Of a stretch of DNA of 34,044 nucleotides, positions 27,301 to 34,044 are shown in pieces (position 1 is the first letter of the stretch; each line of letters starts with the position of its first letter). A program made the translations under genes and the position numbers. The stretch covers positions 151,380 through 185,423 of the forward strand of contig KN882947.1 of NCBI GenBank assembly GCA_000934455.1. Direction: 5' to 3'. The notes under the pieces are model-generated. The model was given only the letters and a program-made list of their open reading frames with translations, was not told where the DNA came from and made no database searches. The stretch is from Apostichopus parvimensis. Lineage: Eukaryota > Echinodermata > Holothuroidea > Aspidochirotida > Stichopodidae.

Positions 27301-30146
27301 CACAACTTTATGTTGGCCAAAGGTTTTCAGTCTTTAAAAGCCATTACATTTAATCTGTTTGGTTTTGATTTCACTTTTATATAAAGCCAACTTTATGTAC
27401 ACTGGATTGGTTGTTCATTCATAAAACAAACCATTTCTCATTTTCAGGGCAGACAATTGGTGACTGGTTCTGCTGACGGCCCAGATCCTGACTATTTCAG
27501 GATCCACGTGAATCAGTACAGTAGCATCGAGACATTGACCTGCCTCTCTCGGAAAGTAAGTCAATTCGCTAAATATTTTTACTTTTTACATTTTGCTCTT
27601 GATGACACCTTGATGAACAAAAGTCCATATGCATGAGAGCATGTGTGGATATTCCCACTTAATCACACCCTCGCTAGGAATATCCATAGGACATGTCCTT
27701 GTTTGTGAAGGATATATGCCTAGGAAGTGTGTTCTGTTGTTAATGGAATTGAATGTTCTATAGGATAATATCCTTAAAATTAAGGCTTACTGTGATATTA
27801 GGTGGTGGATAAAGATGTGCAACCACAGAACAGACTAGCTTTGTGTACACTATTAGGAACCCATCATCAATTGTCCAAGAGAGTGTTGTAGGTGTTTCAG
27901 GAGAAACATTGCTAAATTGCCACCCACCCCTATCAACCCTCCGTCCCCCCTCCACCGGTAGTGATGATTGTACAATGCCTCCAAATTGTGTTTCATAGAC
28001 TAGATGTCACTTGGAGCTATTCTACTAGTGTTAAAGTTACCACAAAAGATGTCAATTTGTTAATCTGTCTTCAAGCCATCCATTTCTATCAAACAGAAGT
28101 AAAAGAGAGATATACAGGTTCTGATTGGATTTTAAGAGAAAGTAGACACACACAGAATCTTCTGTCTGTTCTTAATCCAGTATTTTGTAAATCATTTTGT
28201 GGTTAACCAAAGCCATGGGTATTTTTTCTCCTTCAGCCATTTGAGAAAAGAAATTACAAATGTCTGTACAACATCCACGAGAGATTCCTGAACAATATGA
28301 TCTCTAGGTTTGACGAAGGTCTCATCAAATCCTTCTACGAGTTCTTCAAGGAGAACTGGTGTTTGGCCATCTTCCACGACCGTTTCCAAGATTTCAGACA
28401 AGAAGTCAGAGAGCTGTTGATTGAGAGACCCGTAAGTAATCGGAAGTAATATTCTATGCTCTCCTGTCCGGCTTCATAATTCTTCATTATCGGCATTATT
28501 AGTAACTTTATTTGCAGTTATAAACATTTATATTAATGTATTACCAAATGTCTCATTAATTACAACATGTGGGGTCAACAGTGGTTAAGTTTGCTTTTAA
28601 GTTGAAAACAAATATCAAACACAATGCATTTATTGTAAAAATAATATATAAAAAAATTCTTACATTTGAATATGTCGAGTATGGAGAATCAAAGTTACGT
28701 AACTTTGACTAATATGCAATCCCCACGAAAATCACTCAGATAAATGTTCAAATTTTTTTGCTAGTCATTTCTTCCCCTCCCCTCCCCCCTCCCTTAAAAC
28801 AAGTGATATTTGCTGCTCATTATCCTCAATAGTTAAGAACATAACAGCTTTAGCCCTGATTCTATAAACAAAGCAGACTAGGCTTAGTTCATCTGCTATG
28901 ACAGTGCAGTGGGTGTAGTTTAACGTCTGATATTTCTTTTGGAAATGAACATACTTCCATAAGATCATGTTGAGCATCTGTTGAAACACTAATGCAGCAC
29001 ACTATGTCATGTTCATGTGTATGTGGTGATAGCGTGAATTATGCTGTATGTTCAACATTTGTGGCTGCATTCAATTAATTGATGTCCTGTGTAAAGTGTT
29101 TGTAAGTGTGAGTGTGCTTTCGAAGCTGTTTCGAAGCTGAATTATGCTGTACGTTCAACATTTGCAGCTGCTTTAAATTAATTGATGTCCAGTGTAACAT
29201 GTTTGTGAGTGTGCTTTCGAAGCTCTTTCCATACAGATGGCCGTATGAATTTATTCTGTGTTTTTTTCAATTTACAGTCGGCAGATGTCGCTTCACTCGA
29301 AGAAAAAATACAAGAGTTGATTTCCCAGGATCTTGAGGTAAGTCGTGACAGTCAAATGTTCAAACAGTGACAGGTCACACACCATCAGTTTCACACTTTT
29401 GGTACTGGCAGCTGCAGAACATTGTAATTCTCACCGGATGAGTTAACTAGTCCACTTTCAAACCTCCCAAATTCCCGAGAGTAATATTAGATCGTGTAGC
29501 CCTCAGGAAAACACTTCACAAGCAATTTTAGCAAGGCTTCAATTCTGGGACGAGAGAGAGAGAGGAAATTGAAAACTGGATCCATCTATAGAAAAGAAAT
29601 TTGTGGATGAGATATTTTGCTGTTGGGCTTCTTTTTCTGACCTTTCATTTTAAACATTTGTTAACTATTTTTTTGAGCATAAACTTTTGCTTCTTTCTAT
29701 TGCTGTAAATTAGCGAGTTCATTTGATAATAAGTTACTGCTGGAATAAATATGTCAATCTCTTTAATTTAGAAAAACACAAATTCTGTTGGCAAATTGCT
29801 TGCAAACTCAAAGCACTGTTTACATAAATGTAAATCTGTAAAAGTTTCTAAATAGTAAGATCTTCTGATCCAAGCGATATCTATTCTCAGGGGAGTGTCT
29901 GCCACTTTAAAATATATTTCAGATCCTCCTTTCTGTAACTTTTTCTGTAATATTTTTTGTTTGGTTGTAATTAATATTCTCATTTTTAATATTTAATATT
30001 TACAGTTGGAGCAAAGAGACAGGAAATACTTGCTGGATGAGTTTACAAAGACTGGAACCAAGAGATCAGTTGAAACAAGACTTTTGAGTTTCTTGAGTTA
30101 TAATTACTACCATCTCCCTATGTATGCCAAACCTGGCATGGTGTAA
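9249..30146 (+). CDS. CFAP61: Cilia- and flagella-associated protein 61, 25 coding exons, 1258 aa (duplicated exons counted once)
   Basis: Exons: 9249-9394, 10411-10564, 10806-10882, 11360-11542, 12531-12663, 13365-13515, 14614-14682, 15546-15611, 16164-16224, 16867-16942, 17594-17763, 18350-18458, 20195-20392, 20856-21137, 21589-21717, 22617-22744, 23574-23744, 24275-24531, 25447-25788, 26151-26280, 26750-26990, 27448-27555, 28237-28431, 29278-29337 and 30006-30146. All phases match, giving 3777 nt. CFAP61/FAP61 is an axonemal protein of the calmodulin- and spoke-associated complex at the radial spoke 3 base, needed for ciliary and sperm motility. The N-terminal domain (about 1-270, GNAT-like in the family) is followed by a Pro/Ser/Glu-rich linker (about 275-410), a second conserved domain (about 415-665) and a flavoprotein-reductase-like C-terminal half. 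That half has RVVVVGAS (about 691), YDHLILCTG (783-791) and AIVYGS (about 856). Human CFAP61 is about 1237 aa, from memory. An in-frame TAA at 9231-9233 fixes the start. Confidence 0.95.
10411..10564 (+). CDS. CFAP61: CFAP61 exon 2 (residues 49-100)
   Basis: Acceptor TCCATTTCAG, donor ACA|GTATGT. It encodes IIEKAVLAVTLNNDKGDILA and AAFFDYPNIPSVDQSEWENW, the core sheet of the GNAT-like N-terminal domain. Confidence 0.93.
10806..10882 (+). CDS. CFAP61: CFAP61 exon 3 (residues 101-126)
   Basis: Acceptor TTTCTCCACAG, donor ATAAG|GTAAGA. It encodes PLNSLFLHYFVAKKAFSHG and ends in phase 2. Confidence 0.92.
11360..11542 (+). CDS. CFAP61: CFAP61 exon 4 (residues 126-187)
   Basis: Acceptor TTATTACAG, donor CCCG|GTAAAA. 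It encodes TVFNAVPDIHYLFLVLPNET and HSPVLFVRKA. The read-through past the donor is short and not conserved. Confidence 0.92.
11731..11930. mobile_element. Foldback (MITE-like) element in CFAP61 intron 4
   Basis: Inner arms of 28 bp (11771-11798, TGCTTCAAAGCACTGGTATT onward; 11848-11875, its complement with about two mismatches) enclose a 49-bp loop. Outer ends CAGTTGGGACATTTT and AAAATTGTCCCAACCTG also pair. Total about 200 bp. No protein coded. Confidence 0.65.
12531..12663 (+). CDS. CFAP61: CFAP61 exon 5 (residues 187-231)
   Basis: Acceptor TTGTTTCTAG, donor GAG|GTAGGT. It encodes RVEDHDDLTPIFNRQSDML, TYGGFFLAELIE and NHCIIVE, an acetyltransferase-fold-like segment. Confidence 0.94.
12679..12717. 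repeat. 16-bp tandem repeat just after the exon 5 donor
   Basis: TCTGACCTTAGTGACC, then TCTGACCCTAGTGACC, then a partial third unit. It begins 16 nt beyond the CFAP61 exon 5 splice donor. Confidence 0.9.
12863..13047 (+). repeat. Two G-rich tracts in CFAP61 intron 5
   Basis: GAAGGGGGAAGAGGAGGG (about 12863-12888) and GGGGAAGGGGAGAGGAGGG (about 13022-13044), each with four or more G runs on the sense strand. Either could form a G-quadruplex. The two blocks look like diverged copies. Confidence 0.7.
13365..13515 (+). CDS. CFAP61: CFAP61 exon 6 (residues 232-282)
   Basis: Acceptor TTGTTGTACAG, donor CCTG|GTCAGT. It encodes MDGSAVGFMSLSEDVDLDLL, NSCFELNPFHGLHK and then PPTPPPPP, where the N-terminal domain passes into the disordered linker. 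Confidence 0.94.
14614..14682 (+). CDS. CFAP61: CFAP61 exon 7 (residues 282-305), linker
   Basis: Acceptor TGTTTACAG, donor TCAG|GTGAGG. It encodes an acidic/basic stretch (PVVEEEEKASEKKLSRSSSQ). The phase 1 to phase 1 borders let it be skipped without a frameshift. An alternative donor CAG|GTATCA lies 7 nt upstream. Confidence 0.85.
14694..14713. repeat. (TAA)n microsatellite
   Basis: About six TAA units starting 11 nt after the exon 7 splice donor. Confidence 0.95.
15546..15611 (+). CDS. CFAP61: CFAP61 exon 8 (residues 305-327), linker
   Basis: Acceptor TTACCCTAG, donor TCTG|GTAATT. It encodes GDTVAEGEATPSQTGGQVEE. Phase 1 to phase 1, so it is skippable in frame. Low-complexity content means the support is splice logic, not conservation. 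Confidence 0.8.
16111..16150. repeat. (TA)n microsatellite
   Basis: TATATA run with T interruptions, directly upstream of the exon 9 acceptor. A similar tract lies at 17270-17312 in intron 10. Confidence 0.95.
16164..16224 (+). CDS. CFAP61: CFAP61 exon 9 (residues 327-347), linker
   Basis: Acceptor TTTCTTTGTAG, donor ATAG|GTATGT. It encodes GDSSAPVVEVQHKLSEVHMH. A TA microsatellite lies directly upstream of the acceptor. Confidence 0.8.
16867..16942 (+). CDS. CFAP61: CFAP61 exon 10 (residues 347-372), linker
   Basis: Acceptor CTCCGACTCAG, donor CAT|GTAAGT. It encodes SSASVASADPEEEMDDQLSV followed by ASGQSH. Phase fits both neighbours. Confidence 0.85.
17594..17763 (+). CDS. CFAP61: CFAP61 exon 11 (residues 373-429)
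   Basis: Acceptor TTCTCTGGCAG, donor ATGAG|GTAAGT. It encodes the proline-rich QEPTPPQSPPATTPVLPQF, then a conserved YKGELNAFSIQLFCVDERFE. Its last 79 nt are repeated exactly in length at 18997-19075. Confidence 0.92.
17861..18060. repeat. 70-bp tandem repeat in intron 11 (three units)
   Basis: GGAGCCTATAGCATAGCTTT-like sequence at 17882, 17952 and 18022. The paralogous or allelic intron at 19181-19280 has only two units. Confidence 0.92.
18350..18458 (+). CDS. CFAP61: CFAP61 exon 12 (residues 429-465), first copy
   Basis: Acceptor GCTATTTCAG, donor GTG|GTAAGA. It encodes SMDFLPKAFSLYPDKDFCIL and TVPHLVPEFPLLQSFV, strongly CFAP61-like. A copy that differs only at synonymous sites lies at 19577-19685. 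Confidence 0.92.
18947..18996. other. Assembly gap (50 N)
   Basis: Exactly 50 N bases, so the true length is unknown. It interrupts the CFAP61 locus between two copies of the exon 11-12 block. The base right after the gap already lies within the second exon 11 copy. Confidence 0.99.
18997..19075 (+). CDS. Partial second copy of CFAP61 exon 11
   Basis: 79 nt matching the 3' end of exon 11 (17685-17763), with the same ATGAG|GTAAGT donor. The 5' 91 nt of the exon are missing into the gap. It is more likely the other haplotype than a true extra exon. Counting it and its partner exon 12 copy would stay in frame (170 + 109 nt = 93 codons). Confidence 0.7.
19577..19685 (+). CDS. Second copy of CFAP61 exon 12
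   Basis: 109 nt with the same acceptor, donor and encoded peptide as 18350-18458. The differences I see, CCT/CCA (Pro) and CAG/CAA (Gln), are synonymous. It is probably the allelic copy; if real it would repeat the SMDFLPKAFSLYPDKD segment. Confidence 0.7.
20195..20392 (+). CDS. CFAP61: CFAP61 exon 13 (residues 466-531)
   Basis: Acceptor TTCCATATTCAG, donor CCA|GTAAGT. It encodes RVTPKCPSILPQELYLFSKA, LESFTVRPACSSDKEEIL and LLIKDLETYLQAK, a second GNAT-like segment start. Confidence 0.94.
20856..21137 (+). CDS. CFAP61: CFAP61 exon 14 (residues 532-625)
   Basis: Acceptor TTGATTGATAAG, donor CAG|GTAAGG. It encodes DGTPIQALVATCLDQIVGIS, VEDFIYFNHHRRDQHGHLHH, NPVFQHWSKHFLKEIL and YYPVYPDNTEQ. 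The last coding bases and donor are the first unit of a tandem repeat running into the intron. Confidence 0.95.
21107..21430 (+). repeat. Tandem repeat of exon 14 end plus donor (5 units, about 74 bp)
   Basis: Units start near 21107, 21182, 21255, 21329 and 21392. Each holds a version of TTATCC-GTCT-CCTGA-AACACTGAACAG followed by intron sequence. Unit 1 is the real exon end. Units 3, 4 and 5 keep CAG|GT donors at 21286, 21360 and 21423; unit 2 has lost its donor. Reading past the true donor meets TAA at 21225-21227. Confidence 0.88.
21589..21717 (+). CDS. CFAP61: CFAP61 exon 15 (residues 626-668)
   Basis: Acceptor TTTCCTTGGTAG, donor CAG|GTAATG. It encodes MLETQSLVTCLNFMVPIRAR, RQIAYPLDQLGQNAPSHRI and TIKQ. 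Joined to exon 16 it reads KQEPYSLCHINRKL, as expected for the family. Confidence 0.94.
21884..22150 (+). repeat. Polypyrimidine minisatellite with repeated CCCCCACAG units in intron 15
   Basis: Irregular units of about 18-21 nt built from CCTCCCTCTCCTCCCCCACAG. At least seven units end in CAG and look like 3' splice acceptors. The minus strand is pure G/A-rich with many GGGGGAGG runs. Long open frames on both strands here (Pro/Ser/Leu- or Gly/Arg/Glu-rich) come from the repeat and are not genes. Confidence 0.92.
22165..22605 (+). repeat. About 170-bp direct repeat, two copies, in intron 15
   Basis: Copy 1 at about 22169-22330 and copy 2 at about 22430-22605 share GAAAGAGTGCAACCAGCTAT and CTTTCATTTAAATATATTTT. 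Copy 2 ends directly at the exon 16 acceptor region. Copy 2 has AAC|GTAAGT where copy 1 has AACATAAGT. Both hold a short open frame, but no joining keeps the CFAP61 phase. Confidence 0.85.
22617..22744 (+). CDS. CFAP61: CFAP61 exon 16 (residues 669-711), first Rossmann motif
   Basis: Acceptor TTGTTCAAACAG, donor TTTTG|GTAAGA. It encodes EPYSLCHINRKLSLEPKVTV, then NARVVVVGASDVAISFLST. This beta-Gly-helix start resembles a flavoprotein dinucleotide site, but only the first glycine of GxGxxG is present. Confidence 0.95.
23574..23744 (+). CDS. CFAP61: CFAP61 exon 17 (residues 711-768)
   Basis: Acceptor is a C/T tract ending TTATTTTCAG, donor ATAG|GTAAGT. It encodes HLRFNNLVLISPHGSPGEYS, CFTHEEMAQISLRTWVNVVN and KMMAINR, the second strand and following helix of the Rossmann-like fold. 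Confidence 0.94.
23768..23890. repeat. C/T-rich duplication in intron 17
   Basis: Two units of about 57 bp, each CCTCCCACTCCCT followed by CCTCCACATCAC(C/T)AACTGT, shortly after the exon 17 donor. Confidence 0.8.
23985..24128. repeat. Imperfect (ATT)n tract
   Basis: About 140 bp of degenerate TTATTATTATT in intron 17. The Asn-rich minus-strand open frame across it is an artefact. Confidence 0.93.
24275..24531 (+). CDS. CFAP61: CFAP61 exon 18 (residues 768-854), ATG-like motif
   Basis: Acceptor CACGCTCTCGTCAG, donor GCAG|GTACAT. It encodes VPYDHLILCTGKQYFIGA, equivalent to the YDxLIxATG motif of pyridine-nucleotide disulfide reductases, then IIPSNVFTINDHYDAVQLTK. Confidence 0.95.
25108..25298. 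repeat. 27-bp minisatellite in intron 18 (about 7 units)
   Basis: Units of TACTCTTTCTTTTC followed by AAAGTCAAATT, with alternating variants (TACTGTTTC, TTTACCCATAG) that suggest a two-unit higher-order period. Confidence 0.92.
25447..25788 (+). CDS. CFAP61: CFAP61 exon 19 (residues 854-968), second Rossmann motif
   Basis: Acceptor CTGGATTTCCAG, donor AAAG|GTCAGT. It encodes KAIVYGSTIDAYTAVQGLLD, NRLALVQPPLETGITCFNNP, AMKAAGIEVHQGYQLAQWND and FICLQKKAVDYETFK. It is the longest coding exon. Confidence 0.95.
26151..26280 (+). CDS. CFAP61: CFAP61 exon 20 (residues 968-1011)
   Basis: Acceptor TTTACTCTCAG, donor CCATG|GTAGGT. It encodes INDSCLVYDGSLVIDANFHT and LSIRGAGPLTKFKRKYHAEP. The RGAGPLTKF segment matches the flavoprotein-like C-terminal core. 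Its donor is the first of six tandem copies. Confidence 0.94.
26270..26545 (+). repeat. Tandem repeat of exon 20 donor (6 units, 48 bp)
   Basis: The string CCATGGTAGGTG recurs with GT at 26281 (the real donor), 26329, 26393, 26441, 26489 and 26537. Spacing is 48, 64, 48, 48 and 48 bp; the 64 reflects an extra 16-bp ATGTCCACATGTAACC-type insert. Every unit keeps the same donor context. Confidence 0.95.
26750..26990 (+). CDS. CFAP61: CFAP61 exon 21 (residues 1011-1091)
   Basis: Acceptor TTATTCGTTTAG, donor TAT|GTAAGT. It encodes NFNSVEVGISLASTMLRLFD, PDEPLNLIPLYGQSKAQSGV, LPGGYHYFHFTKPNLLVP and LEAQTAQLDY, a highly conserved CFAP61 C-terminal region. Confidence 0.95.
27448..27555 (+). CDS. CFAP61: CFAP61 exon 22 (residues 1092-1127)
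   Basis: 36 whole codons between acceptor CTCATTTTCAG and donor AAA|GTAAGT. It encodes GRQLVTGSADGPDPDYFRIH and VNQYSSIETLTCLSRK, part of the family's dimerisation region. Confidence 0.95.
28237..28431 (+). CDS. CFAP61: CFAP61 exon 23 (residues 1128-1192)
   Basis: 65 whole codons between acceptor TTTTCTCCTTCAG and donor CCC|GTAAGT. It encodes NYKCLYNIHERFLNNMISRF, IKSFYEFFKENWCLAIFHDR and FRQEVRELLIERP. Confidence 0.95.
29034..29228. repeat. Direct repeat of about 100 bp, two copies, in intron 23
   Basis: TGAATTATGCTGTATGTTCA and TGAATTATGCTGTACGTTCA begin copies at about 29035 and 29138. Both end GTGTGCTTTCGAAGCT. Copy 2 ends about 50 nt before the exon 24 acceptor. Confidence 0.88.
29278..29337 (+). 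CDS. CFAP61: CFAP61 exon 24 (residues 1193-1212)
   Basis: 20 whole codons between acceptor TTCAATTTACAG and donor GAG|GTAAGT. It encodes SADVASLEEKIQELISQDLE, a helical, probably coiled segment. It is skippable in frame. Confidence 0.9.
30006..30146 (+). CDS. CFAP61: CFAP61 exon 25 with stop (residues 1213-1258)
   Basis: Acceptor TTAATATTTACAG. It encodes LEQRDRKYLLDEFTKTGTKR, SVETRLLSFLSYNYYHLPMY and AKPGMV, then TAA at 30144-30146. The LLSFLSYNYYHLPMYAKPG ending is the family's typical C-terminus. Confidence 0.95.
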   Translation: MEQRDRKYLLDEFTKTGTKRSVETRLLSFLSYNYYHLPMYAKPGMV

Positions 30147-33100
30147 ACACTGCCAAATAAACAGTGCTCTGAAAATAAAACCCAAAATTGAATTTATAAC
30201 TCTGTCTACTTCTTCAGAGAGGTGTTTAATTTCCTGGTCGCAAAAAGTATATCTAGGATGTTTAACAGATCTTGGGATCTGAAAAAAAAAATTGCCTTTT
30301 TTTTTTTTTTTTTTTTTTTTTTGATTTAGGAAATTTAGGAGCTACACAACAAATTTGTTTATGGTTTAAATTTGTTGTTGATTGCATTTTGGGGCAGTTG
30401 ATGCAAATTCTTCACCAAACCTGTCCAGAAAATGACAAGACTGTCTTGTTACAGGTATTCAATTTACCATACTATTTAAGCATTCAAAGAAATTCAGAAT
30501 AAGTGTAATTTTTTTTTTGGTGCAGTACCAAAATGACATTACAGATTATTGTACCAATTTACGAATTTAGTATTTAATATAGTTTGTATTCAAACTATTA
30601 AAATCTTGTTAGTCGATACCTATAGAGATGAGAATTTTGCATTTAGCTCCATTTTCTTTTTTCTGTTTGTCATATGTATACAAAGATGTATATTTTTTCT
30701 CTTAATTTTTTGGCAGTTGAGATGTTGTTTCCCCATTTAAGTTTGTAATATGTACATATAATTTATAGAAAATAACTGTACTATACAGTGAAAGTTTTCT
30801 TTCCCATCACCTTGAACAATTGTGCAAAGAATTGCTGAGATGCAGAAACCTTTTTTAAGCCAATATAGAGTTACAAATACATTCCTAATATCAGTTGTCA
30901 TATTTCATAATTTAATGTCAACACTTTTGTTTGAATTGGTTCGAGGACTCTTTAGTCATAGATATAAGAACAGCAGTTAATGCTCTCAAACTAGTTATTT
31001 TAGACCAGTTTATTGTTGAAGCCTTCAAGGAGTATGATGTGAAAATGCAAACTGGATCTGACAAAAAGTTTTTATGTATAAACCAGTGTTGTTACTCTCT
31101 CCATGATGTAACTGATAATTTCCAATAATTTTATGTGAAGCATATAAAAACCGTAAGTATTTTTGCTTTTATCTACAAGAATTTCAATTAGATTATCGTA
31201 TAATGAGAAATGTAGAGATTTAGTGCAGAGATTTGGGGGATAATTCAGAATGGATTTATGTATACAGTTTATTCTTTTGGTCATTCAATATACTTATGTA
31301 TATGTGGCGGGGGTTATCTGGGTTACGGTAGGGAGAGGCTTGCATTCGTTCTTATTTTGCACTGTATTTTTCAGCACTTTACTTAAATTAACAGTTATCT
31401 TAAAGATGTTTGGTCTTTTAAAACTGATGAATTCATTATATAATAGAGAAACTGTTGACTTAACAAATTCTATCTTGACTGTGAAGTTTCACTTTGTACT
31501 TACATTACATGGAAACCATAAAACACATGAATTGCTGTTTTTCTTTTATAGACATTCTGTTTGAATTTGTTTTGGGATTTAGAATTTGCAGAGTACATGC
31601 ACCAATGATTTAATAACAATAATCTGTAAAGTCTGAAAACAATATCACAGTATTATGCAATAGAGAAGGGAAGAAGAGGTGTGTGTCAAGAGAGGGGGAG
31701 GGGGGGGGTGCTGAAGAAGTCGCAGAACGTTTAAACATATTCACATATTGCTTTTGTTATGCAAAAAGTAATGTGTTTCATATTTTATATCAATTTAGCA
31801 AAAAGGTCAAATAGATCAAGTTTTTCAAGTCATGACTGCTTGATATAACCATACATTGCATAACAACCCACTTCAAAGGCTACAATCACAGGTATACTAC
31901 CCAAAAAATCCTGGTTTGTTTTGTAGGATATTCATCATAAAAACATGCACAGGCATACACAAACACAAGCCATCATATGACAGCATGTACTCCGTTTGGC
32001 AAGGAAGGGAAAATAACATCAAATTCCATTGTTTGTTCTTTTTCAGTTTAGTCTGATTGAAATACATACAACATGAAATATCTATTTCTCTAACATCAAT
32101 TTTCTTCATCAAATATTTATTTTCGTATTTCACAAAAAAAGAAGAAGGAAAGAGTTGTTTAATATCTTCATGAAAGTTTGATTTACAATGAATAACACAA
32201 AAGATTAATTTTATGATTGAACCAAAATAATTATATAATCTATAAAGTGAGATATGAGTGTGTTTCTTATATCATAAACACACTTGTTATCACACAGACA
32301 ACCTCAAGGAAGAGGTTTGATTCATGTCTAAATAAATACTGAAAACTCAAACCGCTGGACAACCCATAAAATTAGCCAGACCCTGAAATACAATACATTC
32401 ACCTAATAATGAGGGAGATGAAAGTTGGTATGGATATAGTAGTCTAAAGTTTATCTAGTCAAAACAAAAGAAGGCTGCCTTCATATTTTATATGTTTTGG
32501 TTTCCTTCTAGTTTCTGGCTTTTTCTTCTCTCTCAATTAATTTGCCCCTACACACACTGACCTGACCCAATGTAATGACATTTGCTGTAATACTTTCTCA
32601 AAAGTGCTTCAAAAATGTCAGCAGGTTTAATTTTAATAAAAATGTGTTTACTGATTGTCTCTCCAAAACATAGCATGAAATGTTGCCAACAAGTCTGTTG
32701 ATCAATTTCACTCTGTTACAGCTTACTAAACAGAATAAAATATTTGTAACTTAAGACTATGAATTGCAGATAACAAGAAAGTAGCAATACCTTAAATATT
32801 TCGGTCAGGGCTTTGCACTGGACCGAAAGGACCATGGTAAAATATGTATCCCATACGGCTAAGGGAATTCAACCATCGCCGTAATAATCGTTTCTTTTCA
32901 TTTTTTTTTAAACAAAATTATTTAAAGCAAAAAATACTCAAAAATACATAAAACATATTAGAGCACTGATAAACATTGATCCATCGAAAATCTCATTTAC
33001 GTGGAATTGAGATGTCATGAATTGTTATTAGTGAAGTACTTTGATGAAATGATAAAATAATGACATAAATTATAAAGCATACAATGGTTAAACATGAAAT

Positions 33101-33727
33101 GAATAGTAAATAGAGGGGGGGGGTAAGAAAGTTTTGGGTTTTGTTTTATTGGTTAATTAATAGCTTTAATATGAATAATGTTTAAGTTTGGAAAAATTCA
33201 AACAAAAAGGCAAAGATGAGAATGAAACTGATTATGTGAAGAGAAAATAACATCTCACACTAATTAGAAGCAGCTATTTGTGTTAAATATATTTAAAGTT
33301 AAATATTTTTTTTAATGCTAGCATTTGATAATAAACTCCACTACATATGAGAGTTTGTTTGTAATTAACAATTAAAGTCTTTCAGTTAATGAACAAAAGT
33401 CCATCATGAATGCACATTTTGTATAGCTCTCTTTTATGTATTTGATGAAATATTTGATATGGTTCCCTTAATTTGACCGATTGTAACTTTTCATCAAATT
33501 GCCTGAAATTGATGAACAAACAGCTGATTCAATCACACATTTAATTAAATGTGTTCATTGTACAATGTTTCTTTATGTGGTGATCATTCCAGTTAAGGCA
33601 AACTAAACCACCTCAGTTACAAAAGATTAATTAGAAATAACATTATTTCTATTCAGATAATTCTAGCCTCTTACAGTTCTTATAAAAAACATGCACTAGA
33701 AAATTAAAAATACTTTCTTAAGATTTC
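30147..33727. other. AT-rich 3' intergenic sequence without a supported gene
   Basis: About 3.6 kb beyond the CFAP61 poly(A) signals. It holds a poly(T) run at 30297-30322, G runs near 31697 and 33113, and many short AT-rich open frames without conserved features, codon bias or splice partners. I see no gene. Confidence 0.7.
30156..30179 (+). terminator. CFAP61 poly(A) signals (two AATAAA)
   Basis: AATAAA at 30156-30161 and 30174-30179, only 10 and 28 nt after the stop codon. This implies a very short 3' UTR if the first signals are used. Confidence 0.75.
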
Positions 33728-34044
33728 ATTATAAAGAGGAAAATGTCAATGTAAACATGTAACATATGAAAAGTATTTTTTCAAAAGAAACATCAACAAA
33801 AAAAGGTAAGAAAATAAGCATATTGGGGTTAAAAATTAAAATGAAACAATTTTAATTAAGCACACCTTATTTGCTTACACGATTGAATTTCTGATAGTTT
33901 TTAACAGTTTATTATAAAGAGGAGCATGTAAATTAAATTATGAATAGTATTTTTTCAAAAGAAACAAAAAAAAAGAGTAAGAAGAAATAAGCATATTGGG
34001 GTTAATAATTAAAATGGAACAATTTTAATTAAGCACATCTTATT
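33728..34044. repeat. 183-bp tandem repeat reaching the window edge
   Basis: Copies begin at 33728 and 33911 (ATTATAAAGAGGA). They share AGTATTTTTTCAAAAGAAAC, AATAAGCATATTGGGGTTAA and AACAATTTTAATTAAGCACA. The second copy is cut by the window end, so more units may follow. Confidence 0.92.

Noticed and set aside
30931..31564. Short open frames downstream of CFAP61
   Set aside because: AT-rich, no domain or family resemblance, no splice context.

Overview
This is a low-GC, intron-rich animal genomic window rich in minisatellites and microsatellites. It carries two complete protein-coding genes placed head to head. I read both by following coding segments between GT/AG splice sites with consistent phase. 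The gene content requires a ciliated eukaryote. The AT-rich introns, repeat load and apparent allelic divergence around the assembly gap fit a marine invertebrate; an echinoderm such as a sea cucumber is my guess, at low confidence, since no species-specific marker is visible.

Layout. Positions 1-1560 hold a diverged satellite of about 290 bp per unit, full of TGACCT/AGGTCA half-sites. Positions 1560-3413 are non-coding, with a CA microsatellite, an inverted repeat and a three-copy 184-bp tandem repeat. The minus-strand gene at 3414-8256 (8 coding exons, 325 aa) is POLR3F (RPC6), a winged-helix subunit of RNA polymerase III. Its intron 4 carries a tRNA-derived SINE. A 992-bp intergenic segment separates the two start codons and should hold a divergent promoter. 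The plus-strand gene at 9249-30146 (25 coding exons, 1258 aa if each exon is counted once) is CFAP61, a ciliary/flagellar axoneme protein of the calmodulin- and spoke-associated complex. Positions 30147-34044 are AT-rich 3' flank with no gene I can support, ending in a tandem repeat cut by the window edge.

A 50-base N gap (18947-18996) sits inside CFAP61. It is flanked by two near-identical copies of the block holding the end of exon 11, intron 11 and exon 12. This most likely reflects two haplotypes placed in tandem by the assembler; a real in-frame duplication is the alternative.

The two proteins do not act in one pathway: POLR3F serves tRNA/5S transcription and CFAP61 serves ciliary motility. 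The most unusual feature is that several CFAP61 introns carry minisatellites seeded on splice junctions. Exons 14 and 20 are followed by arrays of copies of their own 5' splice site, and intron 15 holds an array of acceptor-like polypyrimidine-CAG units. I found no bacterial, viral, CRISPR or toxin-type system.
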